A stretch of 61,708 bases of DNA. Origin: Vibrio viridaestus (lineage in GTDB: Bacteria > Pseudomonadota > Gammaproteobacteria > Enterobacterales > Vibrionaceae). The notes below the pieces were generated by a model. The model saw nothing but the letters and a program-made list of their open reading frames with translations. It did no database searches and was not told the origin of the DNA. Shown here in pieces: positions 45,710 to 55,523 of the stretch (positions are counted from its first letter, which is position 1; every line of letters starts with the position of its first letter). The stretch is from the NCBI RefSeq assembly GCF_003856525.1, contig NZ_RJVQ01000015.1, forward strand, positions 1-61,708. Reading direction: 5' to 3'. Position numbers and translations under genes: made by a program.

Positions 45710-45822
45710 GACTTGCTCCGTAAATTATATGGCTTGTTTTGATGTGATAAACCATAAATGATTGACATGATCTGAAAAACATACAAAATCAAACATCATT
45801 ATTTCTTAATTCGAGCAAATAA

Positions 45823-46710
45823 ATGGATAAATTAACCGCTGCAAAAGTATTTGTTGATATTGCTCAATCAGGCAGTTTTACCGCTACGGCTGACAGACTT
45901 GAGATGTCTCGCCCCATGGTGACACGTTATGTTGAAGCTATGGAGAAGTGGTTAAACGCCCGTTTACTACATCGAACAACCCGAAAGGTAACGCTCACAA
46001 CGACCGGAGAGCGGTGTTTAAAAGAAGTTGAGGTTTGGCTTGAGCAAGCGAACGGGTTAGTCGCTTTAAGTGATAATAGTGAAGAGCTAACCGGGAGAGT
46101 ACGAGTTGCGACAAGTATGTCATTCGGGTTTTCGCAGCTTGTCCCTGCGCTTTTGAATTTCATGGCTATGCATCCCAAAGTCCATGTCGATATCGATCTA
46201 CAGGATTCAGTCGCTGACCTGACAGAAAAACAAATTGATCTTGCGATTAGAATCGCTTCTAATCCGGAACCATCTTTGATTGGTAAACCGATAGCCATTT
46301 GCGAATCGGTACTAGTTGCTTCATCTGCATATTTAGCAAGCAGGAAGGACCTCTCGGAGCCAGAGGAACTGAGTATGCATAACTGTCTGGGGTATAAAAA
46401 CTTTCAGCGACACGTATGGCACCTCACGAATGGTACTCAACAAAAATCAATAGATGTTGAATGTAAACTAACCGCTAACGAGGCTACGACATTACTCCAT
46501 GCAGCACTTATTGGTGGAGGTGTCGCCATTCAACCAACCTACTTAGCTAATCAATACATCGAAAGCGGCACATTACAGCCAGTCCTATCAGAGTGGAAAC
46601 CCGCCGATCTGACAATATATGCGCTCTATTCTTCAAGAAAACATCAATCTCCAACCGTAAGAGCATTAATTGATTATTTGCATGAGTATTTCAAAGACAA
46701 TCCTTGGTAG
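45823..46710 (+). CDS. LysR-family transcriptional regulator
   Basis: A 295-aa LTTR of the CrgA/DsdC-like subgroup. HTH: SGSFTATADRLEMSRPMVTR. The sensor domain includes RVRVATSMSFGFSQLVPALL and DLQDSVADLTEKQIDLAIRI. It is divergent from the MBL-DsbA operon with 113 nt between, and probably regulates it. Confidence 0.94.
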   Translation: MDKLTAAKVFVDIAQSGSFTATADRLEMSRPMVTRYVEAMEKWLNARLLHRTTRKVTLTTTGERCLKEVEVWLEQANGLVALSDNSEELTGRVRVATSMSFGFSQLVPALLNFMAMHPKVHVDIDLQDSVADLTEKQIDLAIRIASNPEPSLIGKPIAICESVLVASSAYLASRKDLSEPEELSMHNCLGYKNFQRHVWHLTNGTQQKSIDVECKLTANEATTLLHAALIGGGVAIQPTYLANQYIESGTLQPVLSEWKPADLTIYALYSSRKHQSPTVRALIDYLHEYFKDNPW

Positions 46711-46747
46711 AACTTGGGGGGCAGAGAGTGGTGGAACAAGAGATTTC

Positions 46748-47167
46748 TGTCCGCATTCGAAACTTACAATAGCCTATAGGTGGTTTGTGCCTCCCCTCAA
46801 TATCTAGCAGAACATGTCGCTCCTTTATCCCCGAAGACTTACTCGATCACAATTGCTTGATCCACAAACGAATAGGCAATGATTGGCTGTTTGTTCCTAA
46901 GGTCGGCTCTAAATACGCTCAGCCCGTTAATGTGTGACGATCACAAGTAACTACTCTGTAAATGATAATTCCATACTTCTCAATGCCGTGATTAATGGCA
47001 AAAGTATATCATGTTTAACATTGCCCTTTATTGTCAACGAAATACAAACTGGGACTTTGACTGTCTTATTGGAAGACTTTAAATTCAAACAATTGGCATA
47101 TGGGCTCTGTACCCCTCAAGGCAATATCGCCCCAAACTACCTCGACACTTTTTGGACTTCTGCATAA
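46748..47167 (+). pseudogene. Decayed LysR-family regulator (sensor domain only)
   Basis: Successive frames read parts of one LTTR sensor domain: VVCASPQYLAEHVAPLSP (from 46780), then DLLDHNCLIHKRIGNDWLFV, KVGSKYAQPVNV and finally SNYSVNDNSILLNAVINGKS to FTL-type ending TPQGNIAPNYLDTFWTS at 47167. At least two frameshifts separate them. The HTH half is absent. The C-terminal part is open as a 77-codon frame at 46934-47167, but it is only a remnant. It lies just downstream of an intact LysR gene. Confidence 0.75.
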
Positions 47168-47226
47168 TTGCTGCCCGTAGAGTTACGATACTAGAAGTTA
47201 TGTGAAAGTTCAGCGTGTCTGATGGT

Positions 47227-47291
47227 TCGTAACTCAGAATTGTCCATCTTCGTTTCAGTTTTATCTGGCTGAATCGTTTTTGCATCAAACC
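47227..47291 (+). repeat. Orphan hairpin repeat (diverged copy of 40421-40480)
   Basis: CGTAACTCAGAATTGTCCAT leads into a hairpin-forming CGTTTCAGT and GGCTGAATCG, then GCATCAAACC. It matches 40421-40480 in order and spacing with substitutions. It lies between the LysR remnant and the end of the biotin carboxylase gene. Confidence 0.45.
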
Positions 47292-47362
47292 ATTTTATAA
47301 CATGTCATCTTTGCAACAGTGTTGTTTTAATTTTAAACGTTCTGAATTTTCCTTTCTGAAGA

Positions 47363-48709
47363 TTAACTCTTCAGGTTCAATTTCTGTTCAAGAAAATGGA
47401 TATTTGTTCCGCCATGTCGAAAGCTATTATCATCCATAATGGATGACTGCAATGGTATGTTAGTTTTGATCCCCTTAATAATCATTTCATCTAATGCACT
47501 CTTCATCCGAGCAATTGCTACCGCTCTTGTTTCCCCATATGTTATTAGTTTTCCAATCATGGAATCATAGTGTGGAGGTATTGTGTACCCTGCGTATATA
47601 TGTGACTCCCATCGAACACCCATACCGCCAGGTGAGTGAAACTCTGTGATTGTCCCCGGAGACGGAAAAAAATTTGCAGGATCTTCCGCGTTTATTCGAC
47701 ACTCTATTGCGTGCCCGCATACATCAATATCTCGTTGAGTAAAGGATAAAGGTTGTCCTGCTGCGATGCGGAGCTGTTCTTTGATAATATCAATACCAGA
47801 AATCATTTCAGTAACGGGATGTTCGACCTGAACACGAGTGTTCATTTCAATAAAATAGAACTCACCATCTTCGTATAAGAATTCGAATGTACCAGCACCT
47901 CGGTAACCAATTTCGAGACAAGCTTGAGTACAACGTTCACCAATATAGTTACGTAATTCTTCTGTAATTCCTGGGGCTGGCGCCTCTTCAACAACTTTTT
48001 GATGTCGGCGTTGCATTGAGCAATCACGCTCCCCTAGATGTATAGCGCCTCCTTGACCATCAGCTAATACTTGGATTTCAATATGACGTGGATTTTGTAG
48101 GTACTTCTCCATATATACCATGTCATTATTGAATGCAGATTTCGCTTCGGCACGGGTCATGTTAATAGCATTCATGAGTTCTGATTCATGATGAACAACG
48201 CGCATACCGCGACCACCACCTCCGCCCGATGCCTTGATAATTATTGGATAACCAATACTTTTAGCAAATTCTTTGTTTTTCGCTTCATCATTATCCAGAG
48301 GGCCATCAGAGCCGGGTACGCAGGGAACACCCGCTTTTTTCATTGCGTTGATAGCTGAAACTTTATCGCCCATCATGCGAATCGTTTCTGCTTTCGGACC
48401 AATAAAAATGAATCCCGATTTTTCTATCTGCTCGGCAAAATCGGAGTTCTCTGACAAAAAACCGTATCCAGGATGAATGGCTTCAGCACCAGTTATTTCG
48501 GCTGCAGATATAATTCGTGGGATATTCAGATAGCTGTCAATGCTCTTTTCTGGGCCAATACAGAGCGATTCATCAGCAAGTAGTACATGCTTTAAATTTC
48601 GGTCAGCAGTCGAATGAATCGCAACAGTCTTTATACCCAACTCTCGACATGCTCTTAGGATTCGAAGTGCAATCTCACCTCTATTTGCGATCACTACTTT
48701 TTTTAACAT
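47363..48709 (-). CDS. accC: Biotin carboxylase (AccC paralogue)
   Basis: A 448-aa ATP-grasp enzyme that carboxylates biotin with bicarbonate and ATP. Visible motifs are [40 protein letters not shown], the glycine-rich loop [15 protein letters not shown], the catalytic region [28 protein letters not shown] and [17 protein letters not shown]. Length is that of stand-alone bacterial AccC. It follows a carrier gene by 14 nt. The locus also has PxpB/PxpC, so it may serve a dedicated carboxylase rather than fatty-acid synthesis; a housekeeping accBC should exist elsewhere. Confidence 0.93.
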   Translation of the reverse strand: MLKKVVIANRGEIALRILRACRELGIKTVAIHSTADRNLKHVLLADESLCIGPEKSIDSYLNIPRIISAAEITGAEAIHPGYGFLSENSDFAEQIEKSGFIFIGPKAETIRMMGDKVSAINAMKKAGVPCVPGSDGPLDNDEAKNKEFAKSIGYPIIIKASGGGGGRGMRVVHHESELMNAINMTRAEAKSAFNNDMVYMEKYLQNPRHIEIQVLADGQGGAIHLGERDCSMQRRHQKVVEEAPAPGITEELRNYIGERCTQACLEIGYRGAGTFEFLYEDGEFYFIEMNTRVQVEHPVTEMISGIDIIKEQLRIAAGQPLSFTQRDIDVCGHAIECRINAEDPANFFPSPGTITEFHSPGGMGVRWESHIYAGYTIPPHYDSMIGKLITYGETRAVAIARMKSALDEMIIKGIKTNIPLQSSIMDDNSFRHGGTNIHFLEQKLNLKS

Positions 48710-48723
48710 AGTTCTATCCTCAA

Positions 48724-49176
48724 TTATTCAATGATGACAATAGGTTGATCGAATTCAACGGTCTGACCATCCTGAACCAGAATGTCTGTAATAATGCCAG
48801 CCTTATCAGATTTGATTTGGTTCATCATTTTCATCGCTTCCACGAGGCAAATTGTGTCGCCAGATTTTACAGTTTGGCCAATGGTGACAAATGGGGCTGC
48901 ATCTGGACTAGGGGCACAATAAAAAGTACCGACCATAGGAGACAGGATGTTATGATCGCTATTTGAAATCGTTGTTTTTTCAGTAGCCAATTCTGGTTCA
49001 GTATCCGCTTTGGCTTCTATCGGTGTTGGTGTGAAAATGTGCTCTGGTGTTTGTAGCGTAACTGTATTATTGAAGCCGTTAATACGTATTGACTCTCCAC
49101 CTTCTGACACTTCCAGCTCACCAATCCCTGATTCTTGAAATAACTCAATAAGCTGCTTAATTTTGCGAATATCCAT
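48724..49176 (-). CDS. accB: Biotin carboxyl carrier protein (AccB paralogue)
   Basis: A 150-aa carrier. The N-terminal AccB region is [21 protein letters not shown] linker rich in Thr, Pro and Glu leads to the biotinyl domain ([20 protein letters not shown]) with the biotinylation motif [10 protein letters not shown]. It carries CO2 between the adjacent biotin carboxylase and a carboxyltransferase. It lies upstream of accC in the same operon and 77 nt after an EamA gene. Confidence 0.93.
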   Translation of the reverse strand: MDIRKIKQLIELFQESGIGELEVSEGGESIRINGFNNTVTLQTPEHIFTPTPIEAKADTEPELATEKTTISNSDHNILSPMVGTFYCAPSPDAAPFVTIGQTVKSGDTICLVEAMKMMNQIKSDKAGIITDILVQDGQTVEFDQPIVIIE

Positions 49177-49253
49177 AGTCGTCTCTATTTATCTTAAAGT
49201 AGGTATTGATTCAAACTGAGTAGTAATAGAAACTTAGTTACTACTAATGACAT

Positions 49254-50183
49254 TTATGTGAGTGATCTCTTTTTGGTTCTTCGGTGTAAATAATTATCCT
49301 GCCAAACAATATACAGTCCAGATATCGCAATGATTGAAGCTCCTAATACTGTTGAATATGTTGGTAGGTGATCCCAGATAATGAATCCCAGAATTGTTGA
49401 CCACACGAGTGTTGTATAATCAAAAGGTGCAAGTAGCGAGGCATCGCTGTATCTTAAGCTTAAAGTAACTAATATTTGTGCTAAGCCACCAAATAGCCCA
49501 CAGCCGATAAGAAGCAGCAGTTGAGTGATTGACGGTAGGGCCCAACCCCAAAAGACAGTCGATAAACCGATGAATGTGGTCATGATCGAAAAGTAGAACA
49601 CAATTGCTCCGGGCTTCTCTTTCTGTGCCAAAAACCGTATCTGTACGTTTGATGTAGCCGCGCAGAATGCGCCACAAAGTGCAAAGATTACCCCGATTGA
49701 TGCAGTATTTCCGCCACTAAGAATGGATGTATTGAATAGTGAGCTTGATGCATTTAAAAGGGGTAGCATCATAATACCAATGCCGAATATACCTAAGGCT
49801 ATACCGAGCCAGCGGTGCCACGTAACCCTTTCTTTCAAAAGTAATACTGCCATGATGACAGTAAATAATGGAGCTGAATAACTGATAGCAGTGGCGTCTG
49901 CGAGCGAAATATATGCCAGAGCCAAGTAGTTAAAGTACATCCCTCCAGTTCCTGACATTCCTCGAATGAAGTGACCAAAGACGTTTCGAGTATAAATGTT
50001 TTGCTTGATGCCACCTTGGTTATGCAACCAGATAATAAGAGGAAACAGAGCCACAAAAGAACGGAAAAAGATTACTTCACCAGTTGGAATCTCACCTTCC
50101 AACCCTTTAACGCAAGCCAGCATAAGCGTCGCACACAGGGTTGCTAGTAGCTTAAAAATAACCCCAATTTTTGTGTCCTTCAT
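49254..50183 (-). CDS. EamA-family (DMT) transporter
   Basis: A 309-aa inner-membrane protein with ten predicted segments in two EamA repeats (FRSFVALFPLIIWLHNQGGI; SLRYSDASLLAPFDYTTLVW, then GFIIWDHLPTYSTVLGASII). It probably exports or exchanges a metabolite. It is the first gene of the minus-strand EamA-accB-accC group and divergent from the pxp operon. Confidence 0.9.
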   Translation of the reverse strand: MKDTKIGVIFKLLATLCATLMLACVKGLEGEIPTGEVIFFRSFVALFPLIIWLHNQGGIKQNIYTRNVFGHFIRGMSGTGGMYFNYLALAYISLADATAISYSAPLFTVIMAVLLLKERVTWHRWLGIALGIFGIGIMMLPLLNASSSLFNTSILSGGNTASIGVIFALCGAFCAATSNVQIRFLAQKEKPGAIVFYFSIMTTFIGLSTVFWGWALPSITQLLLLIGCGLFGGLAQILVTLSLRYSDASLLAPFDYTTLVWSTILGFIIWDHLPTYSTVLGASIIAISGLYIVWQDNYLHRRTKKRSLT

Positions 50184-50495
50184 ATTTAATCCTTAACTCG
50201 GCAAGTCATCGACTGAACCATGGTCGTATTGATGACAAAGTAAAGAATTAACCGGGAAGGGGATAACACATCTTTCCTCTGTAAAAATAAGAATTTCTTA
50301 TATTGGCCTTAGAAAACTACCGTTGAAATTGAAGATCTACAACGTCATATGAAAAAGATATAACGATAAATAATTTACGTCTTACCTACATAATTTAAAA
50401 AATTAATATAGTGGATATGTAGCTTTTTCACGTTGAGTAAATTTAAGAAAAGCTAAAAGGACGTATTTTTTCATAACCTATAGGGAAATAAGACT
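50184..50495. promoter_or_regulatory. Divergent control region of the carboxylase/Pxp locus
   Basis: A 312-nt AT-rich gap between the EamA-accB-accC and binding-protein-pxp operons. Both must start here. I cannot assign boxes with confidence. Two LysR-type candidates in this locus could act here. No riboswitch-like fold was recognised. Confidence 0.4.
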
Positions 50496-51341
50496 ATGAA
50501 TTTAAAAACTTTTACAAAGGTGTCATTGATTGCGGCACTGGTATCTACTGCTTTCTCAACCTGTGTTAATGCAAATGTACTTGATAGTGTGAAATCCAGT
50601 GGTGAACTTAAATGCGCGGTGTATACAGATGTACCTCCATTTTCTTCACCAGATCCAGAAACCCGTAAGCTATCAGGTATGGATGTCGATTTATGTACAG
50701 CCCTTGCGAAAGAAATGGGGGTTAAAGTTAACTTGATGCCTATTTCGATTGAGTCTCGTATCGCTGTTATCGTGACAGGTCGTGCGGATGTCATCATTGC
50801 AAACTTGGCTTATACCAAAACCCGGGCAAGGCAAATTGAATATAGCGACCCTTACTATGTAGCTAAAGAGCGTCTGCTGGTGAAGAAGAAAGATGAAGAA
50901 AAAACTGTTGCTGATTTTAAAGGCCAGCGAATTAGCTCTACCAAAGGCACAACGTCAGAGCAGTCTATTCATTTGAAAGGTGGTAAAGCGGTTACATTCC
51001 CTGACTCAGCATCGGCATTCCTTGCCTTACAACAAGGAAAGGTCAAAGGATTTGTGACTAATACGATGACAGGCATCAAGCTTATTGATCAGGCCAAAAA
51101 GGACGGCATTGATCTAGCGATGCTCGAAGAACCAATGGCATTAGAACCTATTGGTGTTGGTATGAAAAAAGGCGAGCCAGAGCTTCTAGCTGCCGTCAAC
51201 AAGAGTCTTAAAACTATGGATGACAGCGGTGTCATTGATGGTGTTTGGAATAAATGGATCGGTCCGAAGACTATATACAAAATGACACGTAAAGAAAAAG
51301 TACAGCCATTATCTTCTCTTGATTTTGAACCTTTGGACTAA
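50496..51341 (+). CDS. Periplasmic substrate-binding protein of a polar amino acid-type ABC transporter
   Basis: A 281-aa SBP_bac_3 protein with a signal peptide (about residues 1-26, ending NA). Typical motifs are LKCAVYTDVPPFSSPDPETR, SGMDVDLCTALAKEMGVKVN, RADVIIANLAYTKTRARQIE, YSDPYY and GTTSEQSIH. It probably captures an amino acid or small lactam for the permease/ATPase genes at 57.9-60.1 kb. It is the first gene of the pxp operon, 3 nt before pxpB. Confidence 0.92.
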   Translation: MNLKTFTKVSLIAALVSTAFSTCVNANVLDSVKSSGELKCAVYTDVPPFSSPDPETRKLSGMDVDLCTALAKEMGVKVNLMPISIESRIAVIVTGRADVIIANLAYTKTRARQIEYSDPYYVAKERLLVKKKDEEKTVADFKGQRISSTKGTTSEQSIHLKGGKAVTFPDSASAFLALQQGKVKGFVTNTMTGIKLIDQAKKDGIDLAMLEEPMALEPIGVGMKKGEPELLAAVNKSLKTMDDSGVIDGVWNKWIGPKTIYKMTRKEKVQPLSSLDFEPLD

Positions 51342-51344
51342 CAT

Positions 51345-52046
51345 ATGGCTAAAAACATCACATCTGTTTCTAATTTGAATGTGGTGCTAAAAGCGGAGGG
51401 AGTTAAATTCTCTCCGCTTGGTGCTAAAGCATGGCTCGTTGAATCGTTAAACGATTTCAACTTAGAAGCTCAACGTAAAATTTGGTTCATGTCAGAAAGC
51501 ATTTTACTTAATGATTGCGTCGAATCGGTTATTCCTGGTGTAACAAATCTGTTAGTAATTTTTAGGCAGATTAATACGGATATCGATTTTAGAGTTCAGT
51601 TACTTCTTAAGTACTGGCAACAAGCTCAAGAGGTATCTCCAGATAGCAAAACGATTGAGATCCCTGTTTGTTATGGTGGGGAGCATGCAATAGATTTAGA
51701 GCGTATTTGTACTCATAGTGGGTTATCAGAGAAAGAAGTCATAAAACGGCATTACTCTGGTAACTATACCGTTATGTGTGTTGCAAGTGCTCCAGGATTT
51801 GGTTATTTACATGGACTTGATCCCATGTTGGCGACTCCTCGCAAAACTGTACCTTCACTAAATATGATTAAAGGTTCAGTGACGATTGGAGGAATCCAAA
51901 CTGGTGTCGCAGTCTTAACCGGGCCAAATGGTTGGAACTCTATTGGTTATGCTGACCTTGATATGTTTGATTCATCTTCTTCGACTCCATCTCTTATGGG
52001 GCCTGGGGATGCAATTAAGTTTGTTCCAGAGAGGATTGAACTGTGA
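51345..52046 (+). CDS. pxpB: 5-oxoprolinase subunit PxpB / KipI family (AHS1 domain)
   Basis: A 233-aa AHS1-domain protein. The C-terminal half is typical of the family: EIPVCYGGEHAIDLERICTH, CVASAPGFGYLHGLDPMLAT, TPRKTVPSLNMIKGSVTIGG and WNSIGYADL. In E. coli PxpB acts with PxpC and PxpA in ATP-dependent opening of 5-oxoproline; in urea carboxylase the homologous domain is part of the carboxyltransferase. Its stop overlaps the pxpC start (GTGA). Confidence 0.92.
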   Translation: MAKNITSVSNLNVVLKAEGVKFSPLGAKAWLVESLNDFNLEAQRKIWFMSESILLNDCVESVIPGVTNLLVIFRQINTDIDFRVQLLLKYWQQAQEVSPDSKTIEIPVCYGGEHAIDLERICTHSGLSEKEVIKRHYSGNYTVMCVASAPGFGYLHGLDPMLATPRKTVPSLNMIKGSVTIGGIQTGVAVLTGPNGWNSIGYADLDMFDSSSSTPSLMGPGDAIKFVPERIEL

Positions 52047-53029
52047 TTGAAGTAACAAGAACAAGCCCTTTAAATTCAGTTCAAGACTTAGGCCGGTTTA
52101 ATTACCGTCATATGGGAGTTTCTGTCAGTGGCGTAATGGATTCGTTAGCACTTATCGCAGCGAATACAGTACTTGGTAATGATAAGAACCATGCTGGAAT
52201 TGAGATTCAAACCTATCCATTTGAAGTTGTATTTCATCAAGACACAGCTATCTGTATTACAGGAGCAAACAGTCGAGCACACTTGGATTCTACTGATCTG
52301 CCTCCATGGTGGGTATGCCACGTTAAAAAAGGCCAAAAGTTAAGTATTCAATTTCCTAAAAGTGGATGTCGAACTTATCTTTGTGTTGCAGGAGGTATAC
52401 AGGTTCCAACCGTCCTTTCATCAAGAAGTACAGCTTTACGGGGCTCATTTGGTGGATTTGAAGGCCGGTGCCTTCAAGTGAATGATCAAATAGTCGTACA
52501 TGAGAATATGGATCTTTCACATATTCCTGACGGTATGGGAATAGAACCCCCAGATATAGCGTTAAAACATTTATTCCCAACAAATTGTTTAGGTGTTCCG
52601 TTAATGAGAGCAATACCTGCTGGTGATTACGAACTGTTTAAAGATACTGATTTTTGGGAAACTAACTGGACTATTTCTATGCAAAGTGATCGAACTGGGT
52701 ACCGGTTAACTGGTCGTCAGCTTGTTCCATCTGAAACTATAGAAATGCGTTCTTACGGATTATTGCCTGGTATTGTACAGGTTCCCCCGTCAGGACAACC
52801 AATCATCCAATTAAGTGATGCAAACACCGCAGGTGGATATCCTAAAATAGCCTGTGTCATCGAAGAAGATTTATGGCGTTTAGGTCAATTATTACCTGGC
52901 TCTGAGTTTCAATTTGTGCCATCGACGGTCGAGGAAGCATCGAATATTCGTTATGAGATAGATAGATGGTTAAAGAAAATTGAAGTCATGTCTCAACGAG
53001 TGAAATCGTTAGTTTCTCCACGAATTTAA
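52043..53029 (+). CDS. pxpC: 5-oxoprolinase subunit PxpC / KipA family (AHS2, biotin-dependent carboxyltransferase-like)
   Basis: A 328-aa AHS2-domain protein with VQDLGRFNYRHMGVSVSGVM at the N-terminus, GIEIQTYPFEVVFHQDTAIC, and IVQVPPSGQPIIQLSDANTA with GGYPKIACVI near the C-terminus. It pairs with PxpB to form the heteromer. In urea amidolyase, AHS1 and AHS2 together form the carboxyltransferase that takes CO2 from biotin. The biotin carrier and carboxylase encoded next door make that role plausible here. The start is GTG 52043, overlapping pxpB. Confidence 0.92.
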   Translation: MIEVTRTSPLNSVQDLGRFNYRHMGVSVSGVMDSLALIAANTVLGNDKNHAGIEIQTYPFEVVFHQDTAICITGANSRAHLDSTDLPPWWVCHVKKGQKLSIQFPKSGCRTYLCVAGGIQVPTVLSSRSTALRGSFGGFEGRCLQVNDQIVVHENMDLSHIPDGMGIEPPDIALKHLFPTNCLGVPLMRAIPAGDYELFKDTDFWETNWTISMQSDRTGYRLTGRQLVPSETIEMRSYGLLPGIVQVPPSGQPIIQLSDANTAGGYPKIACVIEEDLWRLGQLLPGSEFQFVPSTVEEASNIRYEIDRWLKKIEVMSQRVKSLVSPRI

Positions 53030-53046
53030 AAAACTAAGGAGAGTTT

Positions 53047-53811
53047 ATGAAAATAGATATTAATTCAGACATGGGTGAAGGGTTCGGTGTTTACTCGGTT
53101 TGTGATGATGAACAAATGATGGAAACCATCTCATCAGCAAATATAGCCTGTGGTTTTCATGCCGGTGACCCTTTTACTATGACAAAAATGTTGCGCTTGG
53201 CTAAGAAAAACTCCGTCTCAGTAGGAGCGCATCCTGGGCTGCCTGATCGATTGGGTTTCGGACGAAAAGAAATTCATTTTACTAATGAAGAGCTATGTCA
53301 GATAGTAATATATCAAATTGGTGCTTTGAATGCTTTGGCTAATCTGGAAGGTATTAAAATATCCCATGTGAGTTTTCATGCAGCTTTAGGCTCTATGATT
53401 AATCGCGATAGCGAACTGGCAGATCAAGTGATGGAAACAATCAGTAAATTGTTTCCGAACATAGCCATATGCTCATTACCAAATACTGTTATTCAAGATT
53501 CAGCACTAAAATTTAGATTAAAAAGCATCACATTATTTTTAGCTGATCGTGCATATGATCGATATGGCGCGTTAGTGCCGAGAGGAGTTCCTGGAGCGCT
53601 CGTTACAGATGAAACAGCTTTAAGAGCTAGAGTTAGACAATTTTTGCTTGAGCGAACTGCGACCACTATCGATGGTTCACTTATTACTGTTCAGGCGAAC
53701 TCAATATTAGTTCATAGCGATACTCCGGGTTCTGAGCGGCTAGCACAAATAATCAAAAGTGAGATTGAGTTGTTAGGAGCTAAGGTTACGTGTTTGTCTG
53801 AACTTATTTGA
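53047..53811 (+). CDS. pxpA: 5-oxoprolinase subunit PxpA (LamB/YcsF family)
   Basis: A 254-aa LamB/YcsF protein beginning MKIDINSDMGEGFGVYSVCD. Family motifs are ISSANIACGFHAGDPFTMTK, GAHPGLPDRLGFGRKE and FLADRAYDRYGALVPRG. It acts with PxpB and PxpC on 5-oxoproline or a related ring amide; the conserved Asp/His residues above are its expected metal or catalytic residues. AAGGAG precedes ATG 53047. It is the last gene of the operon and is followed by a terminator. Confidence 0.93.
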   Translation: MKIDINSDMGEGFGVYSVCDDEQMMETISSANIACGFHAGDPFTMTKMLRLAKKNSVSVGAHPGLPDRLGFGRKEIHFTNEELCQIVIYQIGALNALANLEGIKISHVSFHAALGSMINRDSELADQVMETISKLFPNIAICSLPNTVIQDSALKFRLKSITLFLADRAYDRYGALVPRGVPGALVTDETALRARVRQFLLERTATTIDGSLITVQANSILVHSDTPGSERLAQIIKSEIELLGAKVTCLSELI

Positions 53812-53845
53812 TTTATTCCAAAATATCCTTTCATCGGATGATGTT

Positions 53846-53871
53846 GCCAAACTCATGTCGTTTGGCTTTTT
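53846..53871 (+). terminator. Intrinsic terminator of the pxp operon
   Basis: GCCAAA (53846-53851) pairs with TTTGGC (53861-53866), loop of 9 nt, followed by T5 at 53867-53871. It is 35 nt after the pxpA stop. Confidence 0.8.
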
Positions 53872-53938
53872 CTAATCATTTCTTTTGATATTAACTATGT
53901 CCAATCAAAACACATATCTGAACTAGCAATCAGTTCAA

Positions 53939-53971
53939 AAAAAGCCACATTCTTTAAAAATGTGGCTTTTT
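53939..53971 (-). terminator. Bidirectional terminator next to the aminotransferase gene
   Basis: A 12-bp stem (53939-53950 with 53960-53971; core AGCCACAT and ATGTGGCT) flanked by A- and T-runs on both sides. It can end the minus-strand aminotransferase transcript (stop at 53995) and back up the pxp terminator. Confidence 0.85.
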
Positions 53972-53994
53972 GATAATTATTCATTTTAAGATAA

Positions 53995-55197
53995 CTATGA
54001 ACAAGAATTACAAAATTCTTCTATGCGGTTACAGCCTTTTTCTAGTTGTTCAAAGCTTGTTGCGTATGAAATTCTTAGGAATGGACTCATACCGTATGCG
54101 GCACCTTGTACTGTCACCACGTGTTGCTCTTCCATCAAAGCCATAACAAAATCACTGTCATTGTTTATTTTTGTTCCAGTCGTTGTAGTTTTACCAATAT
54201 AGCCTGAAACGTTGATAAAGAGATAGAAAGCACCTTGAGGCACATTGCAACTGAGACCATTGATTCCAGCGATACGCTCTAAAACATAATCTCTTCGTTG
54301 CTGATATATCGTCGCTCGCTCTTTTAATAATGTTTGCGGCCCGTTCAAAACCGCTGCGGAAGCCGCCATAGAAAACGTCGCAGCGCCGCTACTGTTTTGT
54401 GAGTTTATATTACTTATAACCTTAATTAAATCGCTTGGACCTGCACAATATCCCAATCTAAAGCCAGTCATAGCGTAAGCCTTTGATACACCGTTAACCA
54501 CAAGAGTTCGGTCTTTTAGTTGTGGCTCTACTTGTGCGATGGTGAAAAATTTTTCGTCATCGTAAATTAGGTGCTCATATATATCATCTGAAAGGATATG
54601 GACATGAGGATAGTCCAACAATATTCGAGCAATTGATTTTAAATCATCGTACGAAGCTGTCGCGCCTGTTGGGTTATTAGGATAATTGATGATAATCCAT
54701 TTAGTTTTTTCATTAATTGCTGCATCAAGTTCGCTAGGTAGTGGTTTGAAGCCGTTATCTTCTGAACATGGGAGCGGTACGGGTGTACCACCTGCAATAC
54801 TAACGATGTCAGAATAACTTATCCACGAAGGGGTCGGAATAAGTACTTCATCACCCTCATTTAACGTAGCTAGCATGGTATTGAAAATGACTTGCTTTGC
54901 GCCGCCAGCAGTTGTGATCTCATTGAGATCGTAATGTAGTTTGTTATCTCGAATGAATTTTTGTTGGATGGCTTTCTTTAACTCCGGTGTGCCATCCGTT
55001 GGAGGATAACGGGTGTCACCAGATAAACCTGCTTGGTACGCCGCTTCTAGAGCATGCTCTGGTGTAGGGAAATCCGGCTCACCAGTTGATAGGGCAATGA
55101 CATCAACACCGTTGGCTTTCAATTCCCTTGCTCGTTGTGTCATGGACACGGAAGCCGAAACGGGAATGTTTTTGATCCGATCTGAAATGGTCAGCAT
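53995..55197 (-). CDS. Class I/II pyridoxal-phosphate aminotransferase (aspartate aminotransferase-like)
   Basis: A 400-aa fold-type I aminotransferase of the AspC/AlaA Ib group. Motifs are VIALSTGEPDFPTPEHALEA, the cofactor-binding IIINYPNNPTGATAS, LSDDIYEHLIYDD and the PLP-lysine box VNGVSKAYAMTGFRLGY. It transfers amino groups between amino acids such as aspartate or alanine and 2-oxoglutarate. In this locus it may handle the amino acid released from a ring-opened substrate. It stands alone on the minus strand. Confidence 0.93.
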   Translation of the reverse strand: MLTISDRIKNIPVSASVSMTQRARELKANGVDVIALSTGEPDFPTPEHALEAAYQAGLSGDTRYPPTDGTPELKKAIQQKFIRDNKLHYDLNEITTAGGAKQVIFNTMLATLNEGDEVLIPTPSWISYSDIVSIAGGTPVPLPCSEDNGFKPLPSELDAAINEKTKWIIINYPNNPTGATASYDDLKSIARILLDYPHVHILSDDIYEHLIYDDEKFFTIAQVEPQLKDRTLVVNGVSKAYAMTGFRLGYCAGPSDLIKVISNINSQNSSGAATFSMAASAAVLNGPQTLLKERATIYQQRRDYVLERIAGINGLSCNVPQGAFYLFINVSGYIGKTTTTGTKINNDSDFVMALMEEQHVVTVQGAAYGMSPFLRISYATSFEQLEKGCNRIEEFCNSCS

Positions 55198-55523
55198 AGA
55201 GTTTCATCCTAGTTGAAAAGTAAAGTGATGCGGCCTGTGAATTAAGGAGCGCGTTATAAAAACTATTTTCAAATGATAGGGTGATTAGTTATTGGCTAGG
55301 AAATATAGGTTGGCTTTGGGGTCATAGTTTATTCTGATAGTTGGCTCCTTGTTAGAATATAGACAGAGCGAAATGCACTTTTTTGGTGCTTTCATGTGCC
55401 AAAAACATAAGAAAATCTTATCCCCCTTCGTTATTTCGATTATTTTTCTTTAAAAACAGTTACTTATTTTTTGGCATCGATGCTGCATTGAGTTGATTAT
55501 TCTAGCGATTAGGGAAAATCAAT
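55198..55523. promoter_or_regulatory. Divergent region with an inverted repeat upstream of a LysR gene
   Basis: A 326-nt gap. TTTTTGG (55380-55386) and CCAAAAA (55399-55405) form an inverted repeat with 12-nt spacing, a size and shape suited to a LysR dimer. Both the aminotransferase and LysR genes could be controlled from here. Confidence 0.4.
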
